This document shows, in pieces, positions 1 to 7,648 of a stretch of DNA of 56,494 nt. Below the pieces are notes generated by a model. It ran no database searches. It was given only the letters and a program-made list of their open reading frames with translations, and was not told where the DNA came from. Both the position numbers and the translations under genes were made by a program. The DNA is taken from NCBI GenBank assembly GCA_964468435.1, contig CAYXVE010000036.1:1-56494 (forward strand). The letters run 5' to 3'. Every line of letters begins with the position of its first letter. Positions within the stretch are counted from its first letter, which is position 1. The DNA is from JBCCTX01 sp964468435 (GTDB lineage Bacteria; Bacteroidota; Bacteroidia; J057).

Positions 1-55
1 ATACTGAAATCAAAATTACTTTACCTTGATTACAGAGTACTTAACCATACCCAAT

Positions 56-1138
56 ATGAGCCTGAGTAAACCATCAAAAAGACATTTGAAATCAACCCTT
101 TCACTTGTTTTATGGATTTTGATTTTTCATACCATAATATTCGAAGCACCCGCACAGATTCGACCACGTGTAATGATTACCAGCGACCTCAATACGGATA
201 GTGGCGATCCTGACGATAAGCAGTCGATGGCCCACCTGTTTATGTATGCAGACGAGGTTGAGATTGTCTCCATTATACCCGACAGATGGGATGTACATGG
301 AATAGAAGCGACCATGATCTGTATTGATGCCTATGAAAAAGATTTCAACAACCCAGATTACAATTATCAAAATTTTGAGTACCCTACCCCGGAATATCTG
401 AGAAGTATGGTCCAAAGGAGTCCGGAGGAAGCAGTTCATAGTATTATTTCTCAAGCTAAAAAAGATGATCCGCGACCTTTACATGTGCTGGTTTGGGGAA
501 ATATGAAGACAATCAAAGATGCGTTATTCAAAGCTCCTGAAATTGTCGATAAGGTAAGGGTCTACACCATAGCGACAAACCTTATGGCTGAAAATCCAGA
601 TGCAGCTACTCATTCCAGAAGTGCGGTGGAATATGGTAAAAGGATAAACTGGAATGGTCATGGACGTAATGAAATATTCAATGATCCTCGATTCGACCAA
701 TTGTGGTGGTTGGAAAATGACTGGGCTTATAATGGGATGTTTGAAGGAGAAGCACCTGGAAAATTTCTTCAAGAAATAAAACAATATGGCGTACTCGGGT
801 ACTATATCTGGGAATGTGTACAACCCTGGGACTGGGCGCATTATTTCAGGGCTGGAGACACCCCTACTTTGTTGTATCTACTTGAACCCAACGTAGATAT
901 CAATGATCCCAGTCAAAGTACCTGGGCAGGTAGGTTTATAAAACCATTTCCCGAAGAACGTCCCAATTACTGGATTGATGACGCAGGAAATGAGGCATGG
1001 AACTATAAAGATCCCAGCCAAACATGGGAAATGGCCCCATCTGTGTATGAACATAGAGTGCGAAAGCTGATGGATAAAAGAGATGAGATGTATGCAGCAT
1101 ACCGTGAAAAAATGAAAATACTCTACCACAAAAATTAA
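56..1138 (+). CDS. Secreted DUF1593 nucleoside-hydrolase-like protein (short form)
   Basis: DUF1593 proteins have a fold related to nucleoside hydrolases and are probably secreted hydrolases of nucleosides or sugar-like compounds; the substrate is unknown. After a basic and hydrophobic signal-like segment (residues 5-35) the mature part opens with an RPRV strand, and residues 43-54 carry an acidic SDLNTDSGDPDD motif like the Asp cluster that binds calcium in nucleoside hydrolases. I chose the ATG at 56, which leaves a short basic N-region before the hydrophobic core; an in-frame ATG at 26 would add ten residues. The protein ends without the C-terminal immunoglobulin-like domain found in the next gene, so it is a short form of the family. 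The next gene starts 6 bases after the stop, so the two are probably cotranscribed. Family is clear; function is inferred. Confidence 0.8.
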   Translation: MSLSKPSKRHLKSTLSLVLWILIFHTIIFEAPAQIRPRVMITSDLNTDSGDPDDKQSMAHLFMYADEVEIVSIIPDRWDVHGIEATMICIDAYEKDFNNPDYNYQNFEYPTPEYLRSMVQRSPEEAVHSIISQAKKDDPRPLHVLVWGNMKTIKDALFKAPEIVDKVRVYTIATNLMAENPDAATHSRSAVEYGKRINWNGHGRNEIFNDPRFDQLWWLENDWAYNGMFEGEAPGKFLQEIKQYGVLGYYIWECVQPWDWAHYFRAGDTPTLLYLLEPNVDINDPSQSTWAGRFIKPFPEERPNYWIDDAGNEAWNYKDPSQTWEMAPSVYEHRVRKLMDKRDEMYAAYREKMKILYHKN

Positions 1139-1144
1139 TAAATC

Positions 1145-2548
1145 ATGAGATTTTTTCTATTAGCTACCTTTATAGCTTGTTTATCTATTAAAATATGGAG
1201 CCAACCGGAAGAAAAACTCCGTACTCTTGTGCTTACCGACATCGAAAATGAACCTGACGATGCGCAGTCGTTGGTGCGTCTCCTGACTTATGCTAATCAA
1301 TGGGACATAGAAGGTTTGATCGCTACTACTTCTTTTTGGAAAAAGCAGAGTATTGCTGATTGGCGCATTTACGAAATATTGGAGGCCTATCAAAAAGTGC
1401 AACCCAACCTGAACAAACATGAAGATGGATATCCCGCCTACGAAGAATTAACCGCTAAGGTAAAAAAAGGACTACCAGAATACGGCATGAACGGTGTAGG
1501 AGATGGGAAAGACACTGAAGGATCTGACTGGATCATCCAAATTCTGGAAAAGGAAGATGATCGCCCGTTATGGGTTCAGATATGGGGAGGGGCAAATTGT
1601 CTGGCACAGGCCCTGTGGAAAATCCGTCAAACTAAATCACCCGCAGATGCAGAAGCATTGTATCAGAAACTCCGGGTATATACCATTTCAGACCAGGATG
1701 ATTCAGGTCCATGGATACGTAAAAACTTTCCGGATATCTTTTATATCTGCTCTCCTGGCTACCAACACGATGGCGCCGGAGGCTATCACTATGCTACCTG
1801 GCCAGGGATATCCGGCGGTACCTTTCATGGTCGCTTCCAGGGCGCTAACCGTGAAGTGATCAGTAAGGAATGGCTACAGCAAAATATTCAGAACAACCAT
1901 GGGCCACTCGGTGAAGAATATCCAGATGTTGAATATTTAATGGAAGGGGATTCGCCTGCTTTTTTATATCTCATCCCTAATGGATTAAATGATCCCGAAC
2001 ATCCTAATTATGGGGGCTGGGGAGGTCGATATGAATATTATCTTCCCAAAACAGAAAAATGGTTCTTCGAACCCGAAACCAGCTCTTTATGGACAAATGC
2101 CATCGATGAATTCTTTTCTCCCTGGGACGATCATTATCACACCAGCAATCATGTAACTATCTGGCGTTGGAGACAGGAATTTCAACATGATTTTGCGGCC
2201 CGAATGGATTGGTGTGTTAAAGCCTATGGTGAAGCAAATCATCCACCCGTTCCCAAACTGGATATAGCTGATCGAATTGATGTTAAATCCGGGGAAAGTA
2301 TTACGTTCAAAGCTAATGGTTCTACTGACCCGGATGGAGATCAACTCAGTTATTATTGGTTTCACTACCGGGAACCTGGAACATACAAGGGGAGTATTCA
2401 ACTCGAGAATGCCAGCACGCCTATGGCTCAATTCGAAGCCCCAGATGTGCCTTATCCACAAACAGCTCATGTTATCCTGAAGGTAACGGATCATGGAACT
2501 CCAGCCCTGACCCGTTACAAACGAGTGATTGTGAGTATACTCCCATGA
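1145..2548 (+). CDS. Secreted DUF1593 protein with C-terminal cadherin/PKD-like domain
   Basis: This is the full-length form of the DUF1593 family (467 aa). A signal peptide covers about residues 1-19, ending near WSQ. Residues 31-39 carry the acidic TDIENEPDD motif, the equivalent of the nucleoside-hydrolase metal site, followed by the family's LVRLLTYANQWDIEGLIATTS-type strand-helix. The last 100 residues form a beta-sandwich domain with the STDPDGDQLSYYW pattern of PKD/cadherin-like modules. It lies 6 bases downstream of another DUF1593 gene, so this is a tandem diverged pair. Probably periplasmic or exported and used in scavenging nucleoside- or glycoside-like compounds; substrate unknown. 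Confidence 0.85.
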   Translation: MRFFLLATFIACLSIKIWSQPEEKLRTLVLTDIENEPDDAQSLVRLLTYANQWDIEGLIATTSFWKKQSIADWRIYEILEAYQKVQPNLNKHEDGYPAYEELTAKVKKGLPEYGMNGVGDGKDTEGSDWIIQILEKEDDRPLWVQIWGGANCLAQALWKIRQTKSPADAEALYQKLRVYTISDQDDSGPWIRKNFPDIFYICSPGYQHDGAGGYHYATWPGISGGTFHGRFQGANREVISKEWLQQNIQNNHGPLGEEYPDVEYLMEGDSPAFLYLIPNGLNDPEHPNYGGWGGRYEYYLPKTEKWFFEPETSSLWTNAIDEFFSPWDDHYHTSNHVTIWRWRQEFQHDFAARMDWCVKAYGEANHPPVPKLDIADRIDVKSGESITFKANGSTDPDGDQLSYYWFHYREPGTYKGSIQLENASTPMAQFEAPDVPYPQTAHVILKVTDHGTPALTRYKRVIVSILP

Positions 2549-2606
2549 TTCCATTACTGCCCCTATCAATGCTAAACTCACTGGCTTTAACTGCGTTATA
2601 TAGGTC

Positions 2607-3794
2607 ATGGATCATAAAATTAATACGCCCATTTATCTCGACTATAATTCCACCACTCCCGTTGACAAGGAAGTGCTAGAAGCCATGTTGCCGTATTTTA
2701 CCACCCGATATGGCAATGCCTCCAGTTCATCCCATCCTTTTGGGTGGGAGGCGGCAAAAGCGGTAAAGCAGGCAAGAGAAACCCTGGCAAATGCCATCGG
2801 CTGCCTGGATCAGGAAGTATATTTTACCTCGGGCGCTACGGAAGCGATCAATATGGCGCTTAAAGGGGCTGCCGGGGTGTATGCTGCAAAAGGAAATCAT
2901 ATCATAACCGCTCAGACAGAGCATAAAGCTGTCCTGGATGTTTGCCAAAGCCTTGAAAGACATGGGAAACGCATCACGTATCTACCGGTTGATGAACATG
3001 GGCTCGTAGATCCGGAAGATCTGAGACAGCACATCACAGATCAGACGATCATGGTATGTATTATGATCGCCAACAACGAGACAGGTGTTATTCAGCCTGT
3101 CAAAGAACTTGCCCAGATCACACATGAGCATGGCTCGATTTTTATGACCGACGCGACACAAGCTGTTGGGAAAATGGCTGTGGATGTTAACGATTTGGGA
3201 ATAGATATCCTGGTATGCTCTGGCCATAAGTTTTACGGCCCTAAGGGGGTAGGTGCTATCTTTCTCAGAAGAAGAAATCCTAGGGTGAAACTTCACCCCT
3301 TACTCGAAGGAGGCGGTCATGAGAGAGGCGCAAGAAGTGGTACGCTAAATGTCCCCGGTATCGTAGGCATGGGAAAAGCATTATCTGTATGTATGAGGGA
3401 TATGAAACGGGAAACAGCAAGGTTAGGGGAACTGAGAGATTTGCTCGAGAAAGAGCTATTGAATATGCCAGAAGTTTATGGCAATGGTCCTGAAGAACCG
3501 CGCCTTACGCATGTATCCAATCTCGCCTTCCGATATGTAGACAGTCAGGGTTTGATTAACGCGATGCGGGATATTGCTGTAGCTACAGGTTCTGCATGTA
3601 CTTCTGCTACCATGGAACCATCGCATGTACTAAAAGCGATGGGCAAACCCGATGACCTGTCGTTTGGATCTGTAAGATTTAGCCTGGGTCGTTATACTAC
3701 ACGTGAAGAGATAGCTTATGCAATAGTACATATCCAGGAAGGAGTGGAAAAGCTGAGAAGTAAGAGCCCACATTGGCAATTAAGAGAAGTCTGA
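2607..3794 (+). CDS. Cysteine desulfurase (NifS/IscS family)
   Basis: PLP enzyme that converts L-cysteine to alanine and delivers persulfide sulfur for Fe-S cluster or thiolated-cofactor synthesis in the cytoplasm. Length (395 aa) is normal. The N-terminus has the family YLDYNSTTPVD sequence. His106 sits in the TEHKAV motif that stacks on PLP. Lys208 in CSGHKFYGPKG is the PLP Schiff-base lysine. Cys331 in the loop GSACTSAT is the catalytic cysteine, and the long loop with SACTS points to the IscS/NifS group rather than SufS. An A-type Fe-S carrier gene follows about 120 bases downstream behind its own promoter, supporting a role in Fe-S assembly. No scaffold gene (iscU/nifU) is adjacent. Confidence 0.93.
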   Translation: MDHKINTPIYLDYNSTTPVDKEVLEAMLPYFTTRYGNASSSSHPFGWEAAKAVKQARETLANAIGCLDQEVYFTSGATEAINMALKGAAGVYAAKGNHIITAQTEHKAVLDVCQSLERHGKRITYLPVDEHGLVDPEDLRQHITDQTIMVCIMIANNETGVIQPVKELAQITHEHGSIFMTDATQAVGKMAVDVNDLGIDILVCSGHKFYGPKGVGAIFLRRRNPRVKLHPLLEGGGHERGARSGTLNVPGIVGMGKALSVCMRDMKRETARLGELRDLLEKELLNMPEVYGNGPEEPRLTHVSNLAFRYVDSQGLINAMRDIAVATGSACTSATMEPSHVLKAMGKPDDLSFGSVRFSLGRYTTREEIAYAIVHIQEGVEKLRSKSPHWQLREV

Positions 3795-3801
3795 TTAACA
3801 C

Positions 3802-3832
3802 TTGAAAAACATTTAAAAATCTGTTAGCTTTG
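3802..3832 (+). promoter_or_regulatory. Bacteroidota-type promoter for the Fe-S carrier gene
   Basis: TTG at 3802-3804 and TAGCTTTG at 3825-3832 match the Bacteroidota primary sigma factor pattern (a -33 TTG and a -7 TAnnTTTG) with a 20-base spacer. It lies between the cysteine desulfurase stop and the A-type carrier start, so the carrier can be transcribed separately. Confidence 0.6.
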
Positions 3833-3915
3833 ATCTGATCAAATAACTTAGCTATATACCTTGCGTATACAGAGCTGAATATAAAACAAAAAAACTATAT
3901 AAAATATATTAGGGT

Positions 3916-4254
3916 ATGGAAGAATCAATGATCAAAGTTTCCGATACCGCACTGGAACATATTAGACAACTGAGAGTCGAAGGAGGATATGACGATAGTT
4001 TTGGATTAAGGGTGAGTGTAGCAGGAGGAGGTTGCTCTGGATTAATGTATCATCTTGAATTTGATAATCAGGAACAGACTGGGGATCAGGTAATTGAGGA
4101 TAAAGGAGTGAAAATATTTGTCAATATGAAGAGCCTGCTCTTTTTGGTAGGAACCGAATTAGAATACACAGGTGGATTGAGCGGAAAGGGTTTTCATTTT
4201 GCCAATCCTAACGCATCACGTACTTGCGCCTGTGGAGAAAGTTTTTCGGTATAA
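3916..4254 (+). CDS. A-type iron-sulfur carrier (HesB/IscA family)
   Basis: Small cytoplasmic protein that binds and transfers Fe-S clusters or iron to target apoproteins. The three family cysteines are present: Cys40 in GGGCSG, and Cys104 and Cys106 in the C-terminal TCACGESF. Length (112 aa) is typical. A second in-frame ATG at 3928 begins MIKVSD, the usual start of IscA proteins, so the first four residues may not be translated. It follows a cysteine desulfurase and probably works with it. A strong hairpin just after the stop ends the transcript. Confidence 0.93.
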   Translation: MEESMIKVSDTALEHIRQLRVEGGYDDSFGLRVSVAGGGCSGLMYHLEFDNQEQTGDQVIEDKGVKIFVNMKSLLFLVGTELEYTGGLSGKGFHFANPNASRTCACGESFSV

Positions 4255-4284
4255 ACATACTTTGATAACACTGATTGCTACCTT

Positions 4285-4320
4285 ATAATAAGGAAGTCTG
4301 TTTCCAGACTTCCTTATTAT
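4285..4320. terminator. Bidirectional terminator hairpin
   Basis: A perfect 16-base stem (4285-4300 and 4305-4320) with a TTTC loop lies between the convergent Fe-S carrier and hsp20 genes. Both arms end in AT-rich sequence, so the hairpin can terminate transcription from both sides. Confidence 0.8.
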
Positions 4321-4357
4321 CCTATCATACAACCTATCTGACCCTTAACAGAACTTC

Positions 4358-4789
4358 TTATTGGATCTCAATCAGTCTTGGAGGCTTAGCTTTGGCCTCT
4401 TCTCTTTTAGCCAGGGTAATGTGTAGTATTCCCTTGTCGTATTTTGCATGGATCTGGTCATAATCTACAGAATCAGGAAGGCTAAAAGTACGCTCAAATA
4501 CACCGTAGGTAAATTCTCTCCGGGTGTACTTTTCATCCCTTTCTTCTTCCTCATGATGCCTCTCTGCTTTTACTTTGAGTACATTCTGCTCTACTTTCAA
4601 TTCGAAGTCATCTCTTTCCATACCTGGCGCTGCCACATCAATCCGGAATTGATCATCCGATTCGATCACATTTACTTGTGGCAAGTTGTACGTAGGATGG
4701 CGGTTGACAAAGAAATCGTCATTAAAGAAATCTTCCAGCATTTTGGAAACCCTAGGTGTCATTCCTCCATTGAATCTTGTAATAGCCAT
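4358..4789 (-). CDS. Small heat-shock protein, Hsp20/alpha-crystallin family
   Basis: ATP-independent cytoplasmic chaperone that binds unfolding proteins. The 143-aa protein has a short N-terminal arm (FNGGMTPRVSKMLEDFFND), an alpha-crystallin domain from about residue 38 (PQVNVIESDDQFRIDVAAPGM) to 130, including the conserved pattern KYDKGILHITLAKRE, and a C-terminal I-x-I anchor (LIEIQ) used in oligomer assembly. The start is fixed by a strong GGAGGA ribosome site five bases upstream. The region upstream contains paired dyad sites and a sigma-54-like promoter, suggesting stress-responsive control. Convergent with the Fe-S carrier. Confidence 0.95.
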   Translation of the reverse strand: MAITRFNGGMTPRVSKMLEDFFNDDFFVNRHPTYNLPQVNVIESDDQFRIDVAAPGMERDDFELKVEQNVLKVKAERHHEEEERDEKYTRREFTYGVFERTFSLPDSVDYDQIHAKYDKGILHITLAKREEAKAKPPRLIEIQ

Positions 4790-4794
4790 AATGT

Positions 4795-4800
4795 TCCTCC
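4795..4800 (-). promoter_or_regulatory. Strong Shine-Dalgarno site of hsp20
   Basis: GGAGGA on the minus strand, five bases before the hsp20 ATG. Near-consensus ribosome sites are uncommon in this phylum, so this implies unusually efficient translation of the heat-shock mRNA and fixes the start codon. Confidence 0.75.
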
Positions 4801-4835
4801 TTTATTATTTAGTTTAACATTATTTACAGTGCTAT

Positions 4836-4908
4836 TTCAAGTAAAATGCCAATACACACAATGTGTCAAAATGGCTATTTTTTGCCAACCTTTTATGTCA
4901 TTTTGGCA
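4836..4908 (-). promoter_or_regulatory. Possible sigma-54 promoter and paired activator sites upstream of hsp20
   Basis: On the minus strand 4851-4836 reads TGGCATTTTACTTGAA, close to the sigma-54 consensus TGGCAY-N5-TTGCW but with TTGA in place of TTGC. Upstream lie two imperfect palindromes of the form TGNCA-N3-TGNCW at 4864-4876 and 4896-4908, with centres 32 bp (three helical turns) apart, as expected for dimer sites of a bacterial enhancer-binding protein. The sites are seen directly; the regulatory role is inferred. Confidence 0.35.
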
Positions 4909-5037
4909 TCAATATCTTCTCTTGCAGACTGAGCATTGAGGGTCATCAGCTCTGGTTTGCCGCCTTGGAAGTATTCCTTCCAATGGAAGCTCACTTTACT
5001 ACCCTCGACGCTGTACAACTAATGGTTGAAAAGGGCA

Positions 5038-5520
5038 ATGCGATGGGGGTAGCGGCCCAGATATCGAATGACCTGCTGAGGTCTGGCACAAGGTTTCTCG
5101 GCGTAGATCACCCAAGGCGCGACGGCTACCTGATTACTAGTCGCGCAGCATCCGGGGTTAAGTTGGCAGGAATGCAAGATAGGCGGTATATCGGAACAAG
5201 TGAAGTCATTGCCGTGCTGTAAAACTGTAAAAGGGGAAGCATCCACCATGGGTTGTGGTGAGGCAATGGCGGCAGACTTAATCGTAGTAGCGTTGAAGCA
5301 CTTGTAATGAGCAGGGAGCGAAGGGTTAAGCTTGTTAGGTTTCAGAACGATTTATAACCAGCAATGGGATGATTTATTATGATGAAACAAAATCGGAGCC
5401 AATTACCGAAATGGGTGCGTCCGTAAATGTGATTTATAAACAAGAAGAGCCGTGTGAAGGGAGACTTTCACGCACGGTTCTGTGGGAAGGTAAGGGTGAA
5501 ATTCCCCCACCTGGCCCGAT
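5038..5520 (+). mobile_element. ORF-less group II intron relic
   Basis: The 3' part carries an unmistakable domain V (5447-5480) followed by a domain VI-like hairpin (GTGGGAA pairing with TTCCCCCAC, 5482-5509) and a CCCGAT end near 5520. The 450 bases before it are rich in short stems, for example CCAGA/TCTGG around 5058-5088, and lack any long ORF, as expected for domains I-III. The reverse-transcriptase ORF that normally sits in domain IV is gone; only a 15-codon ATG-initiated ORF (5382-5426) remains there. The 5' end is uncertain: ATGCG at 5038-5042 resembles the GTGCG intron start with one mismatch. The usual branch-point context near the 3' end also looks altered. A dead or trans-dependent intron is likely. 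Confidence 0.7.
5447..5480 (+). ncRNA. Group II intron domain V
   Basis: Exactly 34 bases. The lower stem GAGCCGT pairs with ACGGTTC, a GC bulge lies on the 3' strand, and the upper stem GTGAAGG pairs with CTTTCAC, closed by a GAGA (GNRA) tetraloop. The catalytic AGC triad is at positions 2-4. All hallmarks of a functional domain V are intact. Confidence 0.88.
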
Positions 5521-5715
5521 TGGCGGTAAGGCAATAAAACATGACCTCGAATGAAATTTAATTAAGCAACCATAATTCTCAGAATCCCTTGATAATCTGC
5601 GATTACTTTTCGATGATTTCCCATTGGGAATCACTCATTTCTGTAAATCTTGTTTGCATACTTGAAAATTTGTTTGTTATTAAGTATATAGGTGAATTCC
5701 CACTTTTCCCATGCT

Positions 5716-5742
5716 GAACAAGTTTGGGTCCCAAACCTGTTC
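5716..5742. repeat. 27-bp inverted repeat
   Basis: GAACA-A-GTTTGGG on the left pairs with CCCAAAC-C-TGTTC on the right around a central T, with one mismatch. It lies in debris between the intron relic and the serine hydrolase. It could be a terminator stem, an operator or the end of a lost element; the sequence does not decide. Confidence 0.5.
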
Positions 5743-5805
5743 TTAATGACTTCGACAGTTGGACGTTTGCTTATCCTCATGGTATTGCAAAGCTTTTTGT
5801 CTTAG

Positions 5806-5940
5806 ATATTTATTCCGAAAGTTATAAACGCAGCGGCAGCAGAGGGAGATTTTATGGCAATACTATGGGCTTTAAAACAACCCGAGAATGCAAAATGTAT
5901 GGATGAAGCAGATATTACCTATGCTTACACTAACCAATAA
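5806..5940 (+). pseudogene. Possible C-terminal gene fragment, unrecognised
   Basis: An open frame without its own start encodes about 44 residues with a protein-like composition (AAAEGDFMAILWALKQPEN and so on) and stops at 5938-5940, 17 bases before the serine hydrolase. The upstream part is closed by a stop. It looks like the tail of a decayed gene, but I do not recognise the family and it could be a chance ORF. Confidence 0.25.
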
Positions 5941-5956
5941 TCATCAGTAATTTTTT

Positions 5957-7096
5957 ATGGAAAGAACTTTATCAATCACTATAATCCTATCCTTTTTGAC
6001 TCTGCAATTTTGTTCAAATACAAGATTTCAACAAAATATTGAGATGAATCAAATAGTAAATGGATTTACTGAAAAAGTAGATTCTATTGTCTCCAGTAAA
6101 ATGAACAATTATGACATTCCAGGGCTATCTATTGGTTTGGTGGTAAACGACTCGATAATTTACGCTAAAGGATATGGATTAAAAAGTATAGAGTGCCCAG
6201 AACAGGTTACAGAAAACTCAAATTTTCATACCGCTTCAATTAGTAAATTATTTACTGCACAGGCCGTGATAATGCTCCTTGAAGAAAATGATATTTCTAT
6301 GAATGAAAAACTTGTGGACATCATTCGCGAATTTAAATATCAAGATAAGAGAGTTGAAGATATAACCATTAAAACCCTTCTAAATCATACGTCCGGCCTG
6401 CCTGATGTTTCTAACTATCATTGGAAAAATAACAATCAATCAAAAACGAGTCTTAAAGAATATGTTTTGGGCCTTAAACTTAAGCTTGATTCTCAACCCG
6501 GTACCCGTTACGACTACAGTAGTTTGGCATATAATATTTTGGGTTATGTTGTTGAAAAGCTATCTGAAACGTCATTCGAAGAATATGTGAAAGAGAATAT
6601 TTTAGATGCAAACGGAATGCACAATAGTGATTTCAGATATTTTAAGATACCTGATTCCATTAAAACCTCACCGCATTCAAAAAGACTGATTACCCAAAAA
6701 GTATATACCCTTAAAACCTATCCATACACCAGGGAGCATGCACCAAGCAGCACACTCAATTCATCTTCAAGAGACTTAAGCAAATGGATGATTTCATTTC
6801 TTAAATCAGTAGAAAGCAATCAGCCTGAACGAATTTTTTTTAAAATGCTTGAACCTAGTTTTAGTTCATATCCTTATATAGGTTTAGGATTTCAATTAAG
6901 CAGTATAGATTCCAAAACAACGATTGGCCACTATGGCGGTGATAAAGGATACAGAAGTTATTTGCTGATGATACCTGAAGAAAAAATGGGATTGGTGATC
7001 CTAGCAAATGCCGAATACAATGAAGACTTCAGACAAGAAATACTGCATCCAATAGCAAAACTTATGCTAAAAGTGTATCCATACAGCGGGCATTGA
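5957..7096 (+). CDS. Serine hydrolase, class C beta-lactamase/DD-peptidase-like
   Basis: Member of the beta-lactamase-related family of exported serine hydrolases (esterases and D-amino peptidases). Ser94-x-x-Lys97 in the sequence TASISKLF is the nucleophile motif. The usual Y-x-N motif appears as Tyr187-Ser-Ser189 (YDYSSLAYNILGY), a variant lacking the Asn. His325-Tyr-Gly327 (HYGGDKGYRSY) stands for the H-x-G motif. A hydrophobic leader ends at LTLQFC, so it may be a lipoprotein at Cys19. The gene is more AT-rich than its neighbours and sits alone between an intron relic and gene debris, which suggests acquisition. Substrate unknown; a true beta-lactamase is unlikely. Confidence 0.85.
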   Translation: MERTLSITIILSFLTLQFCSNTRFQQNIEMNQIVNGFTEKVDSIVSSKMNNYDIPGLSIGLVVNDSIIYAKGYGLKSIECPEQVTENSNFHTASISKLFTAQAVIMLLEENDISMNEKLVDIIREFKYQDKRVEDITIKTLLNHTSGLPDVSNYHWKNNNQSKTSLKEYVLGLKLKLDSQPGTRYDYSSLAYNILGYVVEKLSETSFEEYVKENILDANGMHNSDFRYFKIPDSIKTSPHSKRLITQKVYTLKTYPYTREHAPSSTLNSSSRDLSKWMISFLKSVESNQPERIFFKMLEPSFSSYPYIGLGFQLSSIDSKTTIGHYGGDKGYRSYLLMIPEEKMGLVILANAEYNEDFRQEILHPIAKLMLKVYPYSGH

Positions 7097-7135
7097 TTTG
7101 GATAGTGAGGGGTACTTTGTTGCCATTGTGGTCAG

Positions 7136-7418
7136 GGAGTAGATCAGGTCAGCCGTTTGGGGGTGTATGCTGAAGAATTGAAAGCACGGATACAGCACCT
7201 TTTTGACAATGGATTTACCCCAGTTGCCTTGGAGCATCTGGAAGATGGCGACCCAAAAGCAGCCCTAAAATCCGAATCATGAATAAGTATTCCTCAACCA
7301 GAAAAGAAGACAAATGGCATTAATCAGAAAAAGAATCGCCTCCTATGGGATGGATCCTCATGAAATCGGTATATTTACTAGGCCCGAATATCAACAGTCC
7401 TATGAAAAACAACCTTAA
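7136..7418 (+). pseudogene. Gene debris before hflK
   Basis: The 552-base gap before hflK holds at least two pieces of coding-like sequence. At 7136-7282 an open frame without a start encodes a helical, charged tail (SRLGVYAEELKARIQHLF and so on). A continuation of the same gene may be visible just upstream in another frame (DSEGYFVAIVVRE, ending at a stop near 7139-7141), which would imply a frameshift. At 7314-7418 a 34-codon ORF begins MALIRKRIASYGMDPHEIG. I do not recognise either family. From 7420 to 7648 I see no gene, only the leader of hflK. Confidence 0.3.
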
Positions 7419-7648
7419 TAAGCACTGACAATCAAGGAATTGACTGGCATTAGTCAAAATTAAATGGGTTCTTCAGGAGGTTTTTATCATAAGTAACGGC
7501 ATTCGGTGTCAAAAAAATCACTAATTTAGTCAGTCAAGGAACAAGAGTGAGGCTAATGCGTATAGCATTAAACCTTGTAAGTAAGCTGAGGAAAAATTAG
7601 CAGTGATATGAAAATAAAATTTCTGCTGGAAAAAAAACAAAAAAGAAT

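Noticed and set aside
4448..4939. 163-codon plus-strand ORF over hsp20
   Set aside because: Antisense shadow of the hsp20 gene; the minus frame has the complete alpha-crystallin domain and a consensus ribosome site.
4863..5222. 119-codon ORF across the hsp20 upstream region and intron
   Set aside because: It crosses structured intron RNA and the hsp20 control region, and matches no family; the intron explains the sequence better.
5957..7096. Acquired beta-lactamase resistance gene
   Set aside because: SxxK is present but the Y-x-N and K-T-G-like motifs differ from true class C enzymes; the general serine-hydrolase family is more likely.
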